DNA of 53,021 bases from Frankia alni (GTDB taxonomy: Bacteria > Actinomycetota > Actinomycetes > Frankiales > Frankiaceae), in NCBI GenBank assembly GCA_026225295.1, contig JAMFSN010000335.1, positions 1 through 53,021 on the forward strand. Direction: 5' to 3'. A program made the position numbers and the translations under genes. Each line of letters begins with the position of its first letter. The stretch's first letter is position 1. Under the pieces are notes generated by a model, which was not told where the DNA came from, ran no database searches, and saw nothing but the letters and a program-made list of their open reading frames with translations. Shown one piece after another: positions 11,772-21,526 of the stretch.

Positions 11772-12596
11772 TCACCGGAGCAGGCGCCGACGCGCGTCGG
11801 CGAGGCGGCGGACGACGCTGCCGTCGACCACCTCGTCCCCGACCCGCACGACGACGCCACCGATCAGCGCGGGGTCCACATCGACCTGGAGCTGGATGTT
11901 CCGGCCGAAGTACCGGCTGATCGCGGCACGCAGGGCCGCGACCTGGTCGTCGTCGAGCGGTCGGGCCGACCGGACGACCGCCAGCAGGCGGTCCCGCCGG
12001 GCGGCGGCCGTGACGGCGATCGCACCGAGCCGACGCTCCAGATCACCGCGATCGGTCTCGGACAGGGCCCGTTGGACGAGGCGCACCGTGGCCGGGTTCG
12101 CCTTGCTGGCCAGCAGGCCCTCGACGAGGGCCTCCTTACGGGCCAGCGGGAGAGCCGGATCGGTGAACGCCAGGGCCAGCTGCGGAGCGGAGTCGAGGAT
12201 CCGGCCGAAGCGGAAGAGCTCGTCCTCGACCTCGTCGAGGGCGCCGTCGGCCTGAGCCTTGGCGAGCACGGCCTCGATCCCGAGTTCCGCGATCGCGAAC
12301 CGCAGGTCCAGGGCCCGCGACCAGCGCTCGGCAACCGCCGCGCGCACCGCCTCGAGGGCGACCGGAGCGAGCCGGCCGGCGAGCAGCCGGTCGGCCAGGC
12401 CGACCCGCGACGGGGCCCCGATGCCCGGGTCCGACAACGCCCGGCGCAGGCTGATCTCGCTGGCCAGCAGGTCGGCGACGGCGCCGAGGTCGTCGGCGAT
12501 CCGGTCGAGGTCCGGGCCGGGCCCGGCCGGATCGACGATCAGCTCGTCGAAGCGCGCCCGGACGGCGGCCAGCGCCCGCCGGCTGGCTCCCTCCAT
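11772..12596 (-). CDS. atpH: ATP synthase delta subunit
   Basis: 274 aa, the long delta form of actinobacteria. It is the stator link between the F1 alpha subunit and the b dimer. The N-terminal helical bundle starts ASRRALAAVRARFDELIVDP; the C-terminal domain has VTAAARRDRLLAVVRSARPL and FGRNIQLQVDVDPALIGGVV, the family signature. ATG 12596 begins 2 nt after the atpF stop, so translation is likely coupled; no clear ribosome site of its own. Confidence 0.95.
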   Translation of the reverse strand: MEGASRRALAAVRARFDELIVDPAGPGPDLDRIADDLGAVADLLASEISLRRALSDPGIGAPSRVGLADRLLAGRLAPVALEAVRAAVAERWSRALDLRFAIAELGIEAVLAKAQADGALDEVEDELFRFGRILDSAPQLALAFTDPALPLARKEALVEGLLASKANPATVRLVQRALSETDRGDLERRLGAIAVTAAARRDRLLAVVRSARPLDDDQVAALRAAISRYFGRNIQLQVDVDPALIGGVVVRVGDEVVDGSVVRRLADARRRLLR

Positions 12597-12598
12597 GG

Positions 12599-13165
12599 TC
12601 AGTTCACCCCACTGGTGGTGGCGGCCGCGGAATCGGGCGAGGAGTCGAGCGTGGCCAGGAAGTCGTCCACCAGGCGGCGCTGCCGCTCGTTGGACTCCAG
12701 TTCCTGCCCGATGACGCGGGACGCCAGCTCGATGGCCAGCTCACCCACATCGCGCCGCAGCGACGCCACGGCCTGGGCCCGGTCGGCGGCGAGCTGCTCC
12801 TCGGCCCGGGCCTTGATGCCCGCCACCTCGGCCAGCGCCGCCGCCCGCAGTTCCTCGGTGATGGCCCGGCCCTGCTCGCGGGCCTCCTCGCGGACGCGGT
12901 TGGCGTCCGCCCGGGCGCTGTCGAGCTGCTGGCGGTACTCGACCAGCAGCTCCTGGGCCTCGCGCTGGGCCTCGTCGGCCCGCGCCATGCCACCTTCCAC
13001 CCGTTCGGTGCGCTCGGCGTACACCCGCCGGATCTGCGGGTAGATCTTCCAGAAGAAGAACGCGACGAGAATTCCGAACGAAACTGCCCCGATAATCAGT
13101 TCCGACAGTTTGGGGACAATGACGTTTTCGTCGGCGAGAATCTGAACCGAAGCGGCCTTTACCAC
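12599..13165 (-). CDS. atpF: ATP synthase Fo b subunit
   Basis: 188 aa. One N-terminal membrane helix (IIGAVSFGILVAFFFWKIYP, about 24-43) followed by a long charged coiled coil (about 45-165) that forms the peripheral stalk. GTG start at 13165, ribosome site GGGTGA. A second b-type gene (b') is absent, as expected for a b2 enzyme. It lies between atpE and atpH in the usual order. Confidence 0.96.
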   Translation of the reverse strand: MVKAASVQILADENVIVPKLSELIIGAVSFGILVAFFFWKIYPQIRRVYAERTERVEGGMARADEAQREAQELLVEYRQQLDSARADANRVREEAREQGRAITEELRAAALAEVAGIKARAEEQLAADRAQAVASLRRDVGELAIELASRVIGQELESNERQRRLVDDFLATLDSSPDSAAATTSGVN

Positions 13166-13178
13166 GACGTCACCCGGC

Positions 13179-13493
<315 letters not shown>

Positions 13494-14393
13494 CTAGGGA
13501 TGCGCTACCGCCGGGGTACCGGTGGAAGCGGGTCGCTCGGCGTAGGCCGGCGCCTCTGTCGGTTCGGCGTGATCCTCGCCGCCGTGGGTGGCTACGGCCC
13601 CGGCGATGTAGGCGGCGGTGAGGATCGTGATGATATAAGCCTGCAGAACATCGATCACCAGCTCGAAAGCGGTGAGCACGAACGTCAGCAGCAGTGAGGC
13701 GACCCCGAAGATGAACTGCGGCTTCGGTAGCAGGTAAGCGGCGCCGCCCGCGAACACCAGCAGCAGGATGTGACCCGCGAACATGTTCGCGAAGAGCCGG
13801 ACCGCGAGCGTGAACGGCCGCACGATCAAGGTCGAGAGAATCTCGATCGGCGCCAGAATGACCCGGACCCAGATCGGCGCGGTCGGCGCCGGGTCGATCA
13901 TTTCCTTGAGGTACGCCCCGATGCCGTGCGCCCTGATGCCGGCGACATTGAAGATTACCCACGTGATGACGGCCAGCATCATCGGCACCGCGATACGCGA
14001 CGTGGCGGGGAACTGGGCAATCGGAATGATCGCCAGGACGTTACAAACCAGGACAAAGCTGAAGAGCACCACGAAGTACGGCGTGTACTTGCGACCCTCC
14101 TCGCCGATGACGTCCCGGGCGATCTGGAGGTCGATGAAGTCGTAGATCGACTCACAGACGTTCTGGACACCGCGCGGCACGATCCGCGCACGCCGGAAGC
14201 CCAGCCAGAACAGCACCCCGACGAAGGCGGCCGCGAAAATTGTCGCGGCGCTCGCCTTGTTCAGGTAGAGGTCCAGGCCACCGATATGGACGTCGAACCA
14301 GTGCTTGGGCTGGAACACGCCAATGGTGGGCGCAGGGAAGCCTCCGTCGGCTACAACTCGGCCGACCGGCACGTCCGACACCTCCGTGGTCAT
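13494..14393 (-). CDS. atpB: ATP synthase Fo a subunit
   Basis: 299 aa, with five to six membrane helices. The essential stator Arg is in [19 protein letters not shown]. Other landmarks are [20 protein letters not shown] and [20 protein letters not shown]. The last ~25 residues ([18 protein letters not shown]) form a polar tail after the final helix. ATG 14393 has no good ribosome site. It is the first gene of the core atpBEFHAGDC run. Confidence 0.97.
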   Translation of the reverse strand: MTTEVSDVPVGRVVADGGFPAPTIGVFQPKHWFDVHIGGLDLYLNKASAATIFAAAFVGVLFWLGFRRARIVPRGVQNVCESIYDFIDLQIARDVIGEEGRKYTPYFVVLFSFVLVCNVLAIIPIAQFPATSRIAVPMMLAVITWVIFNVAGIRAHGIGAYLKEMIDPAPTAPIWVRVILAPIEILSTLIVRPFTLAVRLFANMFAGHILLLVFAGGAAYLLPKPQFIFGVASLLLTFVLTAFELVIDVLQAYIITILTAAYIAGAVATHGGEDHAEPTEAPAYAERPASTGTPAVAHP

Positions 14394-14892
14394 GGTGGGT
14401 GGGCGATACGGCCCAGGACGGCCGTATTCGCTTCACCCTATCTGCATCCGACGACAGAATCCCCACTACAGCGAACCAAGATCGCTAACAACGATCGGTC
14501 AACCGCGGGGGTGCGAGGGCGCGCCGCTGTGTGAGCGGCGGGCCCGTACTGCCTCCGACTGGGGTGATAGTACAAGTTCAGCGACGCACTAGCGCGTTCT
14601 GTTTCGGTTCAACATCATGTTAAGCATGGTGGCACGGACCGTGTCCCGCTGACGATGACCTCACCGGTAAGGCCCGGGGGGCCGGGTGTTTTCCCGGCGA
14701 TCATCAGCTGTTCACCCGCCCGGGGTGGGACCGCGCATCGGTCACCCAGCTGAGCTGGCCGCGCCCCGGCACGCCCCGACGTCCACTGACCCAGCCACCA
14801 CTCGTCACCGAACCGAGCCGGCTAGGTCAACGCACCCCCGGCGACCCGGCGACGATGACGCAGCCCGCCGACGATGACGACGCGCCGACCCG
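14394..14892. other. 499-bp leader/intergenic region upstream of atpB
   Basis: No gene seen on either strand. A candidate -10 for atpB lies at 14567-14572 (minus). Downstream of it, the leader could fold at 14522-14540 (cgccgct/agcggcg). Another hairpin, 14681-14698 (gccggg/cccggc, 6-nt loop), may end atpZ transcription. The length suggests that the core atp genes have their own promoter, apart from wecA-atpI-atpZ. Confidence 0.5.
14567..14572 (-). promoter_or_regulatory. Possible -10 element for the atpB operon
   Basis: TACTAT on the minus strand fits the actinobacterial TANNNT pattern. No good TTGACA is found 17 nt upstream, though TTGAAC lies further up. The predicted leader would be about 170 nt. 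Confidence 0.3.
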
Positions 14893-15144
14893 TCAGCGGC
14901 GCCGGCCCGATCCGCCGGGGCCGCCCGACCGACCGGGGCCGCCGGCCCGGTGGATGACCAGGTAGAGCGACGCGCCCAGCCCGAGGAACAGCCCGATCGG
15001 CAGGAAGATGTGCCCGGTGCCCAGCAACCGGTCGACGCCGTACCCGACCAGACCCCAGAAGGCCAGCCCGGCGATCATCGTGCCCATCGTGTTCCAGGCC
15101 TGTTCGGACGCGTCCCCCGGCCGGTAGGGCTCACGCGGGCTCAC
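14893..15144 (-). CDS. AtpZ/AtpI-family small membrane protein
   Basis: 83 aa. Two membrane helices (TMIAGLAFWGLVGYGVDRLL and FLPIGLFLGLGASLYLVIH) with the family motif GYGVDRLLGTG between them. Such proteins are encoded beside Fo genes and are thought to help c-ring assembly or Mg2+ supply. The start is GTG 15144, overlapping the atpI stop as GTGA; upstream in-frame starts lie inside atpI. The C-terminus is a Gly/Arg/Ser tail. Confidence 0.85.
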   Translation of the reverse strand: MSPREPYRPGDASEQAWNTMGTMIAGLAFWGLVGYGVDRLLGTGHIFLPIGLFLGLGASLYLVIHRAGGPGRSGGPGGSGRRR

Positions 15145-15638
15145 GGCCGGTCCCGGGCCGCGGGCGGCGGGCGGTCGGCCTGGTCGGGGTGGGCCGCGCG
15201 GAAGGCCACCGGGTCGTAGAACGGGACGTGGGTGTGGGTGGCCACCCACAGCTCGGCCGCCACCCAGGCCGCCACCCCGGTCAGGACCGCCCAGGCCAGC
15301 CAGGTCAGGTTGACCGCGTCGGAACCGTCCAGGCTGACCAGCACGATGCCGAGGATGACGATCTTCACCAGGTAGGTGCCGAGCGCCGCCGGCAGCAGCA
15401 GGGCCGGCGCGTGCCGGGCGACCACGGCCAGCACCAGCTTGCTGACCGAGAAGAACACCGCCACCAGGCCGACGCCGAAGCCCGCGCCGGCCAGCCCCGC
15501 GCCTCCGGCCACCAGCCCGGCGGCGGCCAGCACCGGGGCGCCGGTCACGGCCGTGGCGGCCAGTCCGGTCAGCAACGCCCGGGTCGTCGAGGCCGCGAGA
15601 ACCGGGTGCGAAAGCCGGGGCGGGACGGATCCGGTCAT
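15141..15638 (-). CDS. atpI: ATP synthase protein I
   Basis: 165 aa. Four predicted membrane helices: LLTGLAATAVTGAPVLAAAG, GVGLVAVFFSVSKLVLAVVA, GTYLVKIVILGIVLVSL and WLAWAVLTGVAAWVAAELWV. The pattern and place before the atp genes match AtpI, which assists Fo assembly. Its ATG overlaps the wecA stop (ATGA), and its stop overlaps the next start (GTGA). Confidence 0.87.
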   Translation of the reverse strand: MTGSVPPRLSHPVLAASTTRALLTGLAATAVTGAPVLAAAGLVAGGAGLAGAGFGVGLVAVFFSVSKLVLAVVARHAPALLLPAALGTYLVKIVILGIVLVSLDGSDAVNLTWLAWAVLTGVAAWVAAELWVATHTHVPFYDPVAFRAAHPDQADRPPPAARDRP

Positions 15639-16744
15639 GCCCGGCGCACCGCCCGCTGACCGGACAGCAGCAGCGCCACCAGGCCCAGCAGGCCCAGTCC
15701 CACCGTGCCGGCCAGGATCGCGATGGGCTGGCTGGAGAACGACGCCGCCACCCCGCCGAATCCGAGCAGGCCGGCCCAGACGTACATGAACAGCACCGCC
15801 CGCACGTCCGAGTGGCCGATCTCCATCAGCCGGTGGTGCAGGTGCATCTTGTCGGGCGCGAACGGGGAACGGCGGGCCCGGGTCCGCCGGATGACCGCCA
15901 ACCCCAGGTCGAGGAACGGCACGGCCAGCACGGCCAGCGGGACGGCGAACGGGATCAGGGACGGCAGCGCGCGCTGGGGACCGGCGTAGCCGCCGTAGTT
16001 CACCTGCCCGGTCACCGAAATCATGGACGCCGCCGACAGCAGACCGACCAGCATGGAGCCCGAGTCGCCCATGAACAGCCGGGCCGGGCTGAAGTTGTGG
16101 GGCAGGAAGCCCACGCAGACGCCGGTCGTGACGGCGGCCAGCAGCGCGGCCGGCGAGGCCCGGTAAAAGTGGTTGATAACCGCGATCTCGTACGCGTAAT
16201 AGAACGTCGCCGCGTTGGCGATGGCGGCCACCCCGGCGGCCAGCCCGTCCAGCCCATCAATGAAATTGAGCGCGTTGACCAGCAGCACGGCGGCCAGCAC
16301 GGACAGCGGCACGGCGGTCTCGGGGCCGAAACTGAACACGTTGTTGCTGTCCGGATTGAACGCGAACGAGAGCTGGACGCCGAGCAGCACCATCGTGCCG
16401 GCCGCCGCCACCTGGCCGGCCAGCTTCGTGACCGGGTCCAGCGGCCAGCGGTCGTCGACCGCCCCCAGCAGGCAGATGAGCGTGCCGGCGATCAGCACCG
16501 CCCGCGGTTCGGACCAGTCCCGCGACACCACCGACAGGAACGGCAGCCGCTGGGCGACCTCCAGCCCGGCGGCCAGGCCGGCCAGCATCGCGATCCCGCC
16601 CATCCGCGGGGTCGGCACCTTGTGCACATCCCGGTCGCGGATTTCCGCGACGGCGCCGAAGCGGACCGCCAGCCCCCGCACCACCGGGGTGCTCAGGAAC
16701 GTCACCGCCGCCGAGACGGCGAAGACGAGCAGGTATTCACGCAC
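15635..16744 (-). CDS. wecA: Polyprenyl-phosphate N-acetylglucosaminyl-1-phosphate transferase
   Basis: 369 aa, about eleven membrane helices. It moves GlcNAc-1-phosphate from UDP-GlcNAc to a polyprenyl phosphate, starting cell-wall linker or glycan synthesis. Motifs: VPTPRMGG, GAVDDRWPLDPVTKL (Mg2+-binding Asp pair), NALNFIDGLDGLAAG, FMGDSGSM, and the cytoplasmic HLHHRLMEIGHS loop. GTG 16744 lies 12 nt after the glyA stop. In actinobacteria this gene commonly sits just before atp genes. MraY is less likely because of the HLHHRL motif. Confidence 0.95.
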   Translation of the reverse strand: MREYLLVFAVSAAVTFLSTPVVRGLAVRFGAVAEIRDRDVHKVPTPRMGGIAMLAGLAAGLEVAQRLPFLSVVSRDWSEPRAVLIAGTLICLLGAVDDRWPLDPVTKLAGQVAAAGTMVLLGVQLSFAFNPDSNNVFSFGPETAVPLSVLAAVLLVNALNFIDGLDGLAAGVAAIANAATFYYAYEIAVINHFYRASPAALLAAVTTGVCVGFLPHNFSPARLFMGDSGSMLVGLLSAASMISVTGQVNYGGYAGPQRALPSLIPFAVPLAVLAVPFLDLGLAVIRRTRARRSPFAPDKMHLHHRLMEIGHSDVRAVLFMYVWAGLLGFGGVAASFSSQPIAILAGTVGLGLLGLVALLLSGQRAVRRA

Positions 16745-16756
16745 GGTCCGGCGAAC

Positions 16757-18037
16757 CTACGGCCGCGGGTAGGCGGGGTAGCGGGAGACGAGCGCCGTGA
16801 CGGCGGCGCTGAGGTCGGCGGCACCGCCGACCGCTCCACCGTCCGCGACCGGTTCCCGGACCGCTCGGGCGATCAGCGACGCGATCTCCTTCATCTCCCC
16901 TTCGCGCATGCCCTGGGTGGTCACCGAGGGCGTCCCGACCCGCAGGCCGGAAGCCACCGCCGGCGGCTGCGGATCGTAAGGAATGGCGTTCTTGTTCAGC
17001 GTGATCCGGGCCGCGTCGCAGCGGGCCTCGGCGTCCCGGCCGGTGACCCCGATGGAGCGCAGGTCGAGCAGGGCCAGGTGGGTGTCGGTGCCGCCGGCCA
17101 CCGGCCGGAGGCCCTCGGCGGCCAGACCGTCCGCCAGCGCCCGGGCGTTGCGCACGACCTGGCCGGCGTACTCGGCGAACGCCGGGGTGGCGGCCTCCTT
17201 GAGCGCGACCGCCTTGGCCGCCACGGTGTGCATCTGGGGGCCACCCTGGGCGAACGGGAAGACCGCCTTGTCGATGTCGCGGGCCAGTTCCGCCCGGCAC
17301 AGGATCATGCCGCCCCGCGGGCCGCGCAGCACCTTGTGGGTCGTGAAGCTGACGACGTCGGCGTAGGGCACCGGGCTGGGGATCGCCTTCCCGGCGACCA
17401 GGCCGATGAAGTGGGCGGCGTCGACGACCAGCCGGGCCCCGGCCTCGTCGGCGATGGACCGGAACGCGGCGAAGTCGATCAGCCGCGGGTAGGCGGTCGC
17501 GCCACAGATAATCATCTTCGGGCGGTGCCGGCGGGCCAGGTCCCGGACCTCGTCGTAGTCGATCAGCTCGGTGTCCTCCCGGACCCCGTACGCGACGACG
17601 TCGAACCACTTGCCGCTGAAGTTGACCCGGCTGCCGTGGGTGAGGTGGCCGCCGTGGGGCAGCGACATGGCCAGCACCGTGTCGCCCGGGCTCAGCAGCG
17701 CGCCGTAGACGGCGAAGTTGGCCTGGGCGCCGGAGTGCGGCTGGAGGTTGGCGTGCTCGGCGCCGAACAGCTCCCGGGCCCGGGCGCTGCCGATCTCCTC
17801 GGCCCGGTCGACGACGGCGCACCCGCCGTAGTAACGCCGGCCCGGGTAGCCCTCGGCGTACTTGTTCGACAGCGTCGAACCGAGCGCGGCCAGCACCGCG
17901 GGCGAGGTGAGGTTCTCGCTCGCGATGAGCTGCAACCCACCCCGCAGCCGGTCGAGCTCGTCGAGCAGGACGTCGGCGATGTCGCCGTCGGTGACGCGCA
18001 GCTCGTCGAAGTCCGGGCCCCAGAACGGAGTCGTCAT
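16757..18037 (-). CDS. glyA: Serine hydroxymethyltransferase
   Basis: 426 aa. A PLP enzyme converting serine and tetrahydrofolate to glycine and methylene-tetrahydrofolate. [33 protein letters not shown] and the PLP Lys motif [16 protein letters not shown] are diagnostic; [12 protein letters not shown] holds the cofactor-binding Asp and His. Start ATG 18037 with GGAGG about 8 nt upstream. It is separated from tsaC by 134 bp, which contains a possible -10 (TATGGT on the minus strand), and runs straight into wecA. Confidence 0.97.
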   Translation of the reverse strand: MTTPFWGPDFDELRVTDGDIADVLLDELDRLRGGLQLIASENLTSPAVLAALGSTLSNKYAEGYPGRRYYGGCAVVDRAEEIGSARARELFGAEHANLQPHSGAQANFAVYGALLSPGDTVLAMSLPHGGHLTHGSRVNFSGKWFDVVAYGVREDTELIDYDEVRDLARRHRPKMIICGATAYPRLIDFAAFRSIADEAGARLVVDAAHFIGLVAGKAIPSPVPYADVVSFTTHKVLRGPRGGMILCRAELARDIDKAVFPFAQGGPQMHTVAAKAVALKEAATPAFAEYAGQVVRNARALADGLAAEGLRPVAGGTDTHLALLDLRSIGVTGRDAEARCDAARITLNKNAIPYDPQPPAVASGLRVGTPSVTTQGMREGEMKEIASLIARAVREPVADGGAVGGAADLSAAVTALVSRYPAYPRP

Positions 18038-18171
18038 GCCGGATACCTCCGGGTCTGTCCGGTCGCGGTCACGGTCGGGACGTTCCGCTCACCATACGGC
18101 CCGCTGCCGAGGGCGCCCGGGCCTGGTGACCGGGCCGGGCCGGCTCCGGACGACCCGGCGCCAAGCGCTGG

Positions 18172-18831
18172 TCAGCCGGTGATCCCGGCCGGCACCTCAA
18201 GGTGGCCGACCACCGTGCGCAACGCCTCGACCCCCACCGCGCCGGCCCGCAGCACCCGCGGAACCACCGACGTGCAGTCCACGATCGTCGAGGGCACGTC
18301 GGCCGCGCACGGCCCGCCGTCGAGGTACACCTCGACCGCCAGGCCCAGCTGGAAGATCGCGTCGTCGCAGGTCAGAGCGGCCGGTCGGCCGCTGATATTG
18401 GCGCTCGACACGGCCATCGGGCCGGTCCGGCGCAGCAGTTCGATCGCGACCGGGTGCAGGGGCATCCGGACCGCGACGGTCCCCCGGGCGTCCCCGAGAT
18501 CCCAGGCGAGGGAGGCGGCGTGCCGGACCACTAGCGTGAGCCCGCCCGGCCAGAACGCGTGCATGAGGTCGGTGACCTCGGGTGACACGTGGTCGACCAG
18601 GCCCTCGATGGTCTTCCAGGAACCGACCAGGACCGGCACCGGCATGTCGCGGCCCCGCCCCTTCGCGGCCAGCAGCGCCGTGACCGCGTGCGGCGCGAAC
18701 GCGTCGGCGCCGATGCCGTACACGGTGTCGGTGGGCAGGACGACCAGGTCACCGCGGCGGACCGCGTCCTCGGCGGCGGTCAGGCCCGGCCCGCGCTCGG
18801 TCGGGTCGGAACAGTGGAACCGGTCGCTCAT
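18172..18831 (-). CDS. tsaC: L-threonylcarbamoyladenylate synthase (TsaC type)
   Basis: 219 aa. It makes threonylcarbamoyl-AMP for the t6A modification of ANN-decoding tRNAs. GDLVVLPTDTVYGIGADAF is the nucleotide-binding motif; FWPGGLTLVVR, VAVRMPLHP and MAVSSANISGRPA follow in the usual order. The length shows that the Sua5 C-terminal domain is missing, so it is the short TsaC/YrdC form. ATG 18831 overlaps the prmC stop (ATGA) and has GGAAGG upstream. Confidence 0.95.
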   Translation of the reverse strand: MSDRFHCSDPTERGPGLTAAEDAVRRGDLVVLPTDTVYGIGADAFAPHAVTALLAAKGRGRDMPVPVLVGSWKTIEGLVDHVSPEVTDLMHAFWPGGLTLVVRHAASLAWDLGDARGTVAVRMPLHPVAIELLRRTGPMAVSSANISGRPAALTCDDAIFQLGLAVEVYLDGGPCAADVPSTIVDCTSVVPRVLRAGAVGVEALRTVVGHLEVPAGITG

Positions 18832-19805
18832 GGGTGCCTTCCCTCAGCCGCGCCGCGCCGGGCCGTGACGAACCGGTCCCGGCCGGCCAGGTCGGTGTGA
18901 TCGGCGATCCGCAGCCAGCCGCCGGCCGCCGCGAGCAGAGCCGGCGCCGACCGGCCGTCGGCGTCGTCGTGCTCGACGACGAGTGCCCCGCCCGGCCGCA
19001 GCAGGACCGCCGCCGTGGCGGACACGGCCCGCAGGCCGGCCAACCCGTCGGGGCCGCCCCACAGCGCCAGCGCCGGATCGTGGTCACGGACCTCCGGCTC
19101 GAGCCTGCCACGGTCGCCGTCGTGCAGATACGGCGGATTGGCGATGACCAGATCGACCGACCCGGCCAGGGCGGCCAACGCGGTGGTCGCGGACGGCCCG
19201 GCGGCCGGATCGCGGGTCGCGGCGGGGTCTCCGACCACGGCGTGGTGGAGCGTGACGGCCGGCCCGGTGCCCGCGATGTTGCGCCGGGCCCAGGCCAGCG
19301 CGGTCGGGTCGGCCTCCACCGCGTGGACGGTCGCCCCCGGTACCTCCTGCGCCAGAGCCAGGGCGATCGCGCCCGATCCGGTGCCCAGGTCGACACAGAG
19401 CGGCCGGGCCGGGCCGGTCACGGCCAGCTCCCCGATCGCCCACCCGACCACCGACTCGGTCTCCGGGCGCGGCACGAACACGCCCGGACCGACGTCGAGA
19501 ACCAGGTGGCGGAACCCGACCGTTCCCACGATGTACTGGAGCGGCTCGCGGGCCACCCGCCGGTCGACCGCGGCCCGCAGTGCGGCCCGGGCGGCCGGTT
19601 CCAGCGGGGTCGGATCGGCCGCCAGCAGGCGGGCCGCGACGCGGCCCCGGCCGACGCCCAGCACGTGCGCGGCCAGCTGCTCGGCGTCCGCGCGGGGGCT
19701 GGCGACCCCGGCCGCACCCAGCGCCCCGACGGCGGCCGCGACCGCTTCCCCGAGCGTGACCGAACCGCCCGCGACCGCCGGGGCGGCCCGCTCGGGCGCG
19801 GTCAT
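18828..19805 (-). CDS. prmC: Peptide chain release factor glutamine methyltransferase
   Basis: 325 aa. It methylates the Gln of the GGQ motif in release factors. The N-terminal helical domain (about 20-105) is followed by the SAM fold: [17 protein letters not shown] and the catalytic [29 protein letters not shown] and VFVPRPETE are family-specific. The start ATG 19805 overlaps the prfA stop (ATGA), so substrate and modifying enzyme are translationally coupled. The same frame stays open upstream through prfA, but that part is a shadow. Confidence 0.95.
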   Translation of the reverse strand: MTAPERAAPAVAGGSVTLGEAVAAAVGALGAAGVASPRADAEQLAAHVLGVGRGRVAARLLAADPTPLEPAARAALRAAVDRRVAREPLQYIVGTVGFRHLVLDVGPGVFVPRPETESVVGWAIGELAVTGPARPLCVDLGTGSGAIALALAQEVPGATVHAVEADPTALAWARRNIAGTGPAVTLHHAVVGDPAATRDPAAGPSATTALAALAGSVDLVIANPPYLHDGDRGRLEPEVRDHDPALALWGGPDGLAGLRAVSATAAVLLRPGGALVVEHDDADGRSAPALLAAAGGWLRIADHTDLAGRDRFVTARRGAAEGRHP

Positions 19806-20896
19806 CGGCCCGGCGCTCCCGCGAGCTTCGGAGCAGGGTCGGGCCCGGCCAGCTTGGCCTCGGTGTCCGCCGTGACCAGGGCGTCGAGCACGGCGTCGAG
19901 GTCCCCGTCGAGGACCTGCTCGAGGTTGTGGGCCTTGTAGCCGACCCGGTGGTCCGCGATCCGGTTCTCCGCGAAGTTGTAGGTCCGGACCCGCTCCGAG
20001 CGGTCCACGGTCCGGACCTGGCTGGCCCGGGCGGCCGACGCCTGGGCGTTGGCCTTCTCCCGGGCCACGGCGAGCAGCCGGGCCCGCAGGATCCGCAGCG
20101 CCGACTCCTTGTTCTGGAGCTGGCTCTTCTCGTTCTGGCAGGAGACGACGACGCCGGTCGGCAGGTGGGTGATCCGCACCGCCGAGTCGGTCGTGTTGAC
20201 GCTCTGACCACCCGGGCCGGACGACCGGTAGACGTCGATGCGCAGGTCGTTGGGGTCGACCGCGACGTCGACCTCGGCCGCCTCGGGCAGCACCAGCACG
20301 CCGGCCGCCGACGTGTGGATCCGGCCCTGGGATTCGGTGACGGGAACCCGCTGAACGCGATGGACGCCGCCCTCGAAGCGGAGCCGGCCGTACACCCCGC
20401 CGGTGTCCCCGCGGGCCTTCACCGCGACGCTGACGTCCTTGTAGCCCCCCAGGTCGCTGGGCGTGGCGTCGAGGATCTCGGTCTTCCAGCCGTGCCGCTC
20501 GGCGTACCGCAGGTACATCCGCAGCAGGTCGCCGGCGAACAGGGCCGACTCTTCGCCGCCCTCCCCCGCCTTGACCTCGAGGATCGCGTCCCGGTCGTCG
20601 TCGGGATCCCGGGGGACGAGCAGGCCGCGCAGCTTGTCCTCCAGCGACGCGCGGGCGGTCTCCAGGGAGTCGACCTCGTCGCGGAAGCCCGGGTCCTCGG
20701 CGGCCAGTTCCCGGGCCGCCGCGAGATCGCCGTCGGCCGCGTCGAGGGCCCGGGAGGTTTCGACCACGCCGGACAACGCCGCGTACCGCCGGCCGAGCGC
20801 GCGGGCGACCGCGGGATCCGCGTGCACCGCCGGATCGGCGAGGCGGGTCTCCAGGTCGGCGTGCTCGGCGATCAGCTCGTCGAGCGTGGAACTCAT
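19802..20896 (-). CDS. prfA: Peptide chain release factor 1
   Basis: 364 aa. It reads UAA and UAG and triggers peptide release. The anticodon-like tripeptide is PVT in [19 protein letters not shown] (PAT/PVT is the RF1 type; RF2 has SPF). The catalytic motif is [20 protein letters not shown] 20896 was chosen over one 13 codons upstream because GGAGA lies 6 nt before it and MSSTLDEL fits the family N-terminus. Confidence 0.97.
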   Translation of the reverse strand: MSSTLDELIAEHADLETRLADPAVHADPAVARALGRRYAALSGVVETSRALDAADGDLAAARELAAEDPGFRDEVDSLETARASLEDKLRGLLVPRDPDDDRDAILEVKAGEGGEESALFAGDLLRMYLRYAERHGWKTEILDATPSDLGGYKDVSVAVKARGDTGGVYGRLRFEGGVHRVQRVPVTESQGRIHTSAAGVLVLPEAAEVDVAVDPNDLRIDVYRSSGPGGQSVNTTDSAVRITHLPTGVVVSCQNEKSQLQNKESALRILRARLLAVAREKANAQASAARASQVRTVDRSERVRTYNFAENRIADHRVGYKAHNLEQVLDGDLDAVLDALVTADTEAKLAGPDPAPKLAGAPGR

Positions 20897-20992
20897 TGCG
20901 GTCTCCGTGATCTGGCGGGCGGGAAGGGTGGGCACTCCGGCGGGGCCGGACCGGTGCTGGGCCGGCGGAACCGGATAACTGCGGACACGACG

Positions 20993-21024
20993 ACGGCGCC
21001 TGTCCCGCCGGGGACAGGCGCCGT
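20993..21024 (-). terminator. Strong hairpin after rpmE
   Basis: A perfect 14-bp stem (acggcgcctgtccc at 20993-21006 with gggacaggcgccgt at 21011-21024) and a 4-nt loop, 8 nt after the rpmE stop. No T-run follows. It probably ends or attenuates transcription before prfA, 97 bp further on. Confidence 0.75.
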
Positions 21025-21031
21025 GAGGTCA

Positions 21032-21277
21032 CTACTTGGTGCGGTCCGCGCCGGTGGTCGACTGGCCCGGGGTCCGCTTGCCGAAGCGGCGCTCGAACTT
21101 CTCGACCCGGCCGCCGACGTCCAGGATCTTCTGCTTGCCCGTGTAGAACGGGTGGCACTGCGAGCAGACCTCGGCGTGGATCTCGCCGTCGCTCTTGGTG
21201 CTCCGCGTCGTGAAGGTACTGCCGCAGGTGCAGCTGACCGTCGTCTCGCGGTACGTGGGGTGGATGTCGGGCTTCAT
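21032..21277 (-). CDS. rpmE: 50S ribosomal protein L31, zinc-binding form
   Basis: 81 aa. [20 protein letters not shown] is the L31 start; the zinc ligands are the CxC of SCTCGS and the CxxC of [13 protein letters not shown]. This is the C+ form used when zinc is plentiful; the zinc-free paralogue is not in the window. The C-terminus has a ~12-residue tail ([12 protein letters not shown]). ATG 21277 is preceded by GGAAGAAGGA. Confidence 0.96.
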   Translation of the reverse strand: MKPDIHPTYRETTVSCTCGSTFTTRSTKSDGEIHAEVCSQCHPFYTGKQKILDVGGRVEKFERRFGKRTPGQSTTGADRTK

Positions 21278-21477
21278 GGTCCTTCTTCCAGGTGGGGCCG
21301 CCGGGTCGCCGCGTACGACGTGAACCGGAGCCGATGCGTCGGGCTTGATTCTGCCAGACGCGTGGACTTTCGCTGCAACCAGCGACCAGGCCCGCCCATT
21401 CCGGCCCGGAAGGACGCCGGTAACGGGCTCATCGGGCGTTCCGACGCCCGCCGACAACGACGACCGCCGACTACGAC

Positions 21478-21512
21478 GACCGCCCCCGGTCCGGGAAGGA
21501 TCGGGGGCGGTC
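21478..21512 (-). terminator. Hairpin terminator after rho
   Basis: A perfect 11-bp stem (gaccgcccccg / cgggggcggtc) with a 13-nt loop, 14 nt after the rho stop. No U-tract on the minus strand. rpmE starts 200 bp further on and probably has its own promoter. Confidence 0.65.
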
Positions 21513-21526
21513 GAGCTGGACCCGGA

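Noticed and set aside
15812-18868. 1018-codon plus-strand frame
   Set aside because: Antisense to wecA, glyA and tsaC, all of which have diagnostic motifs.
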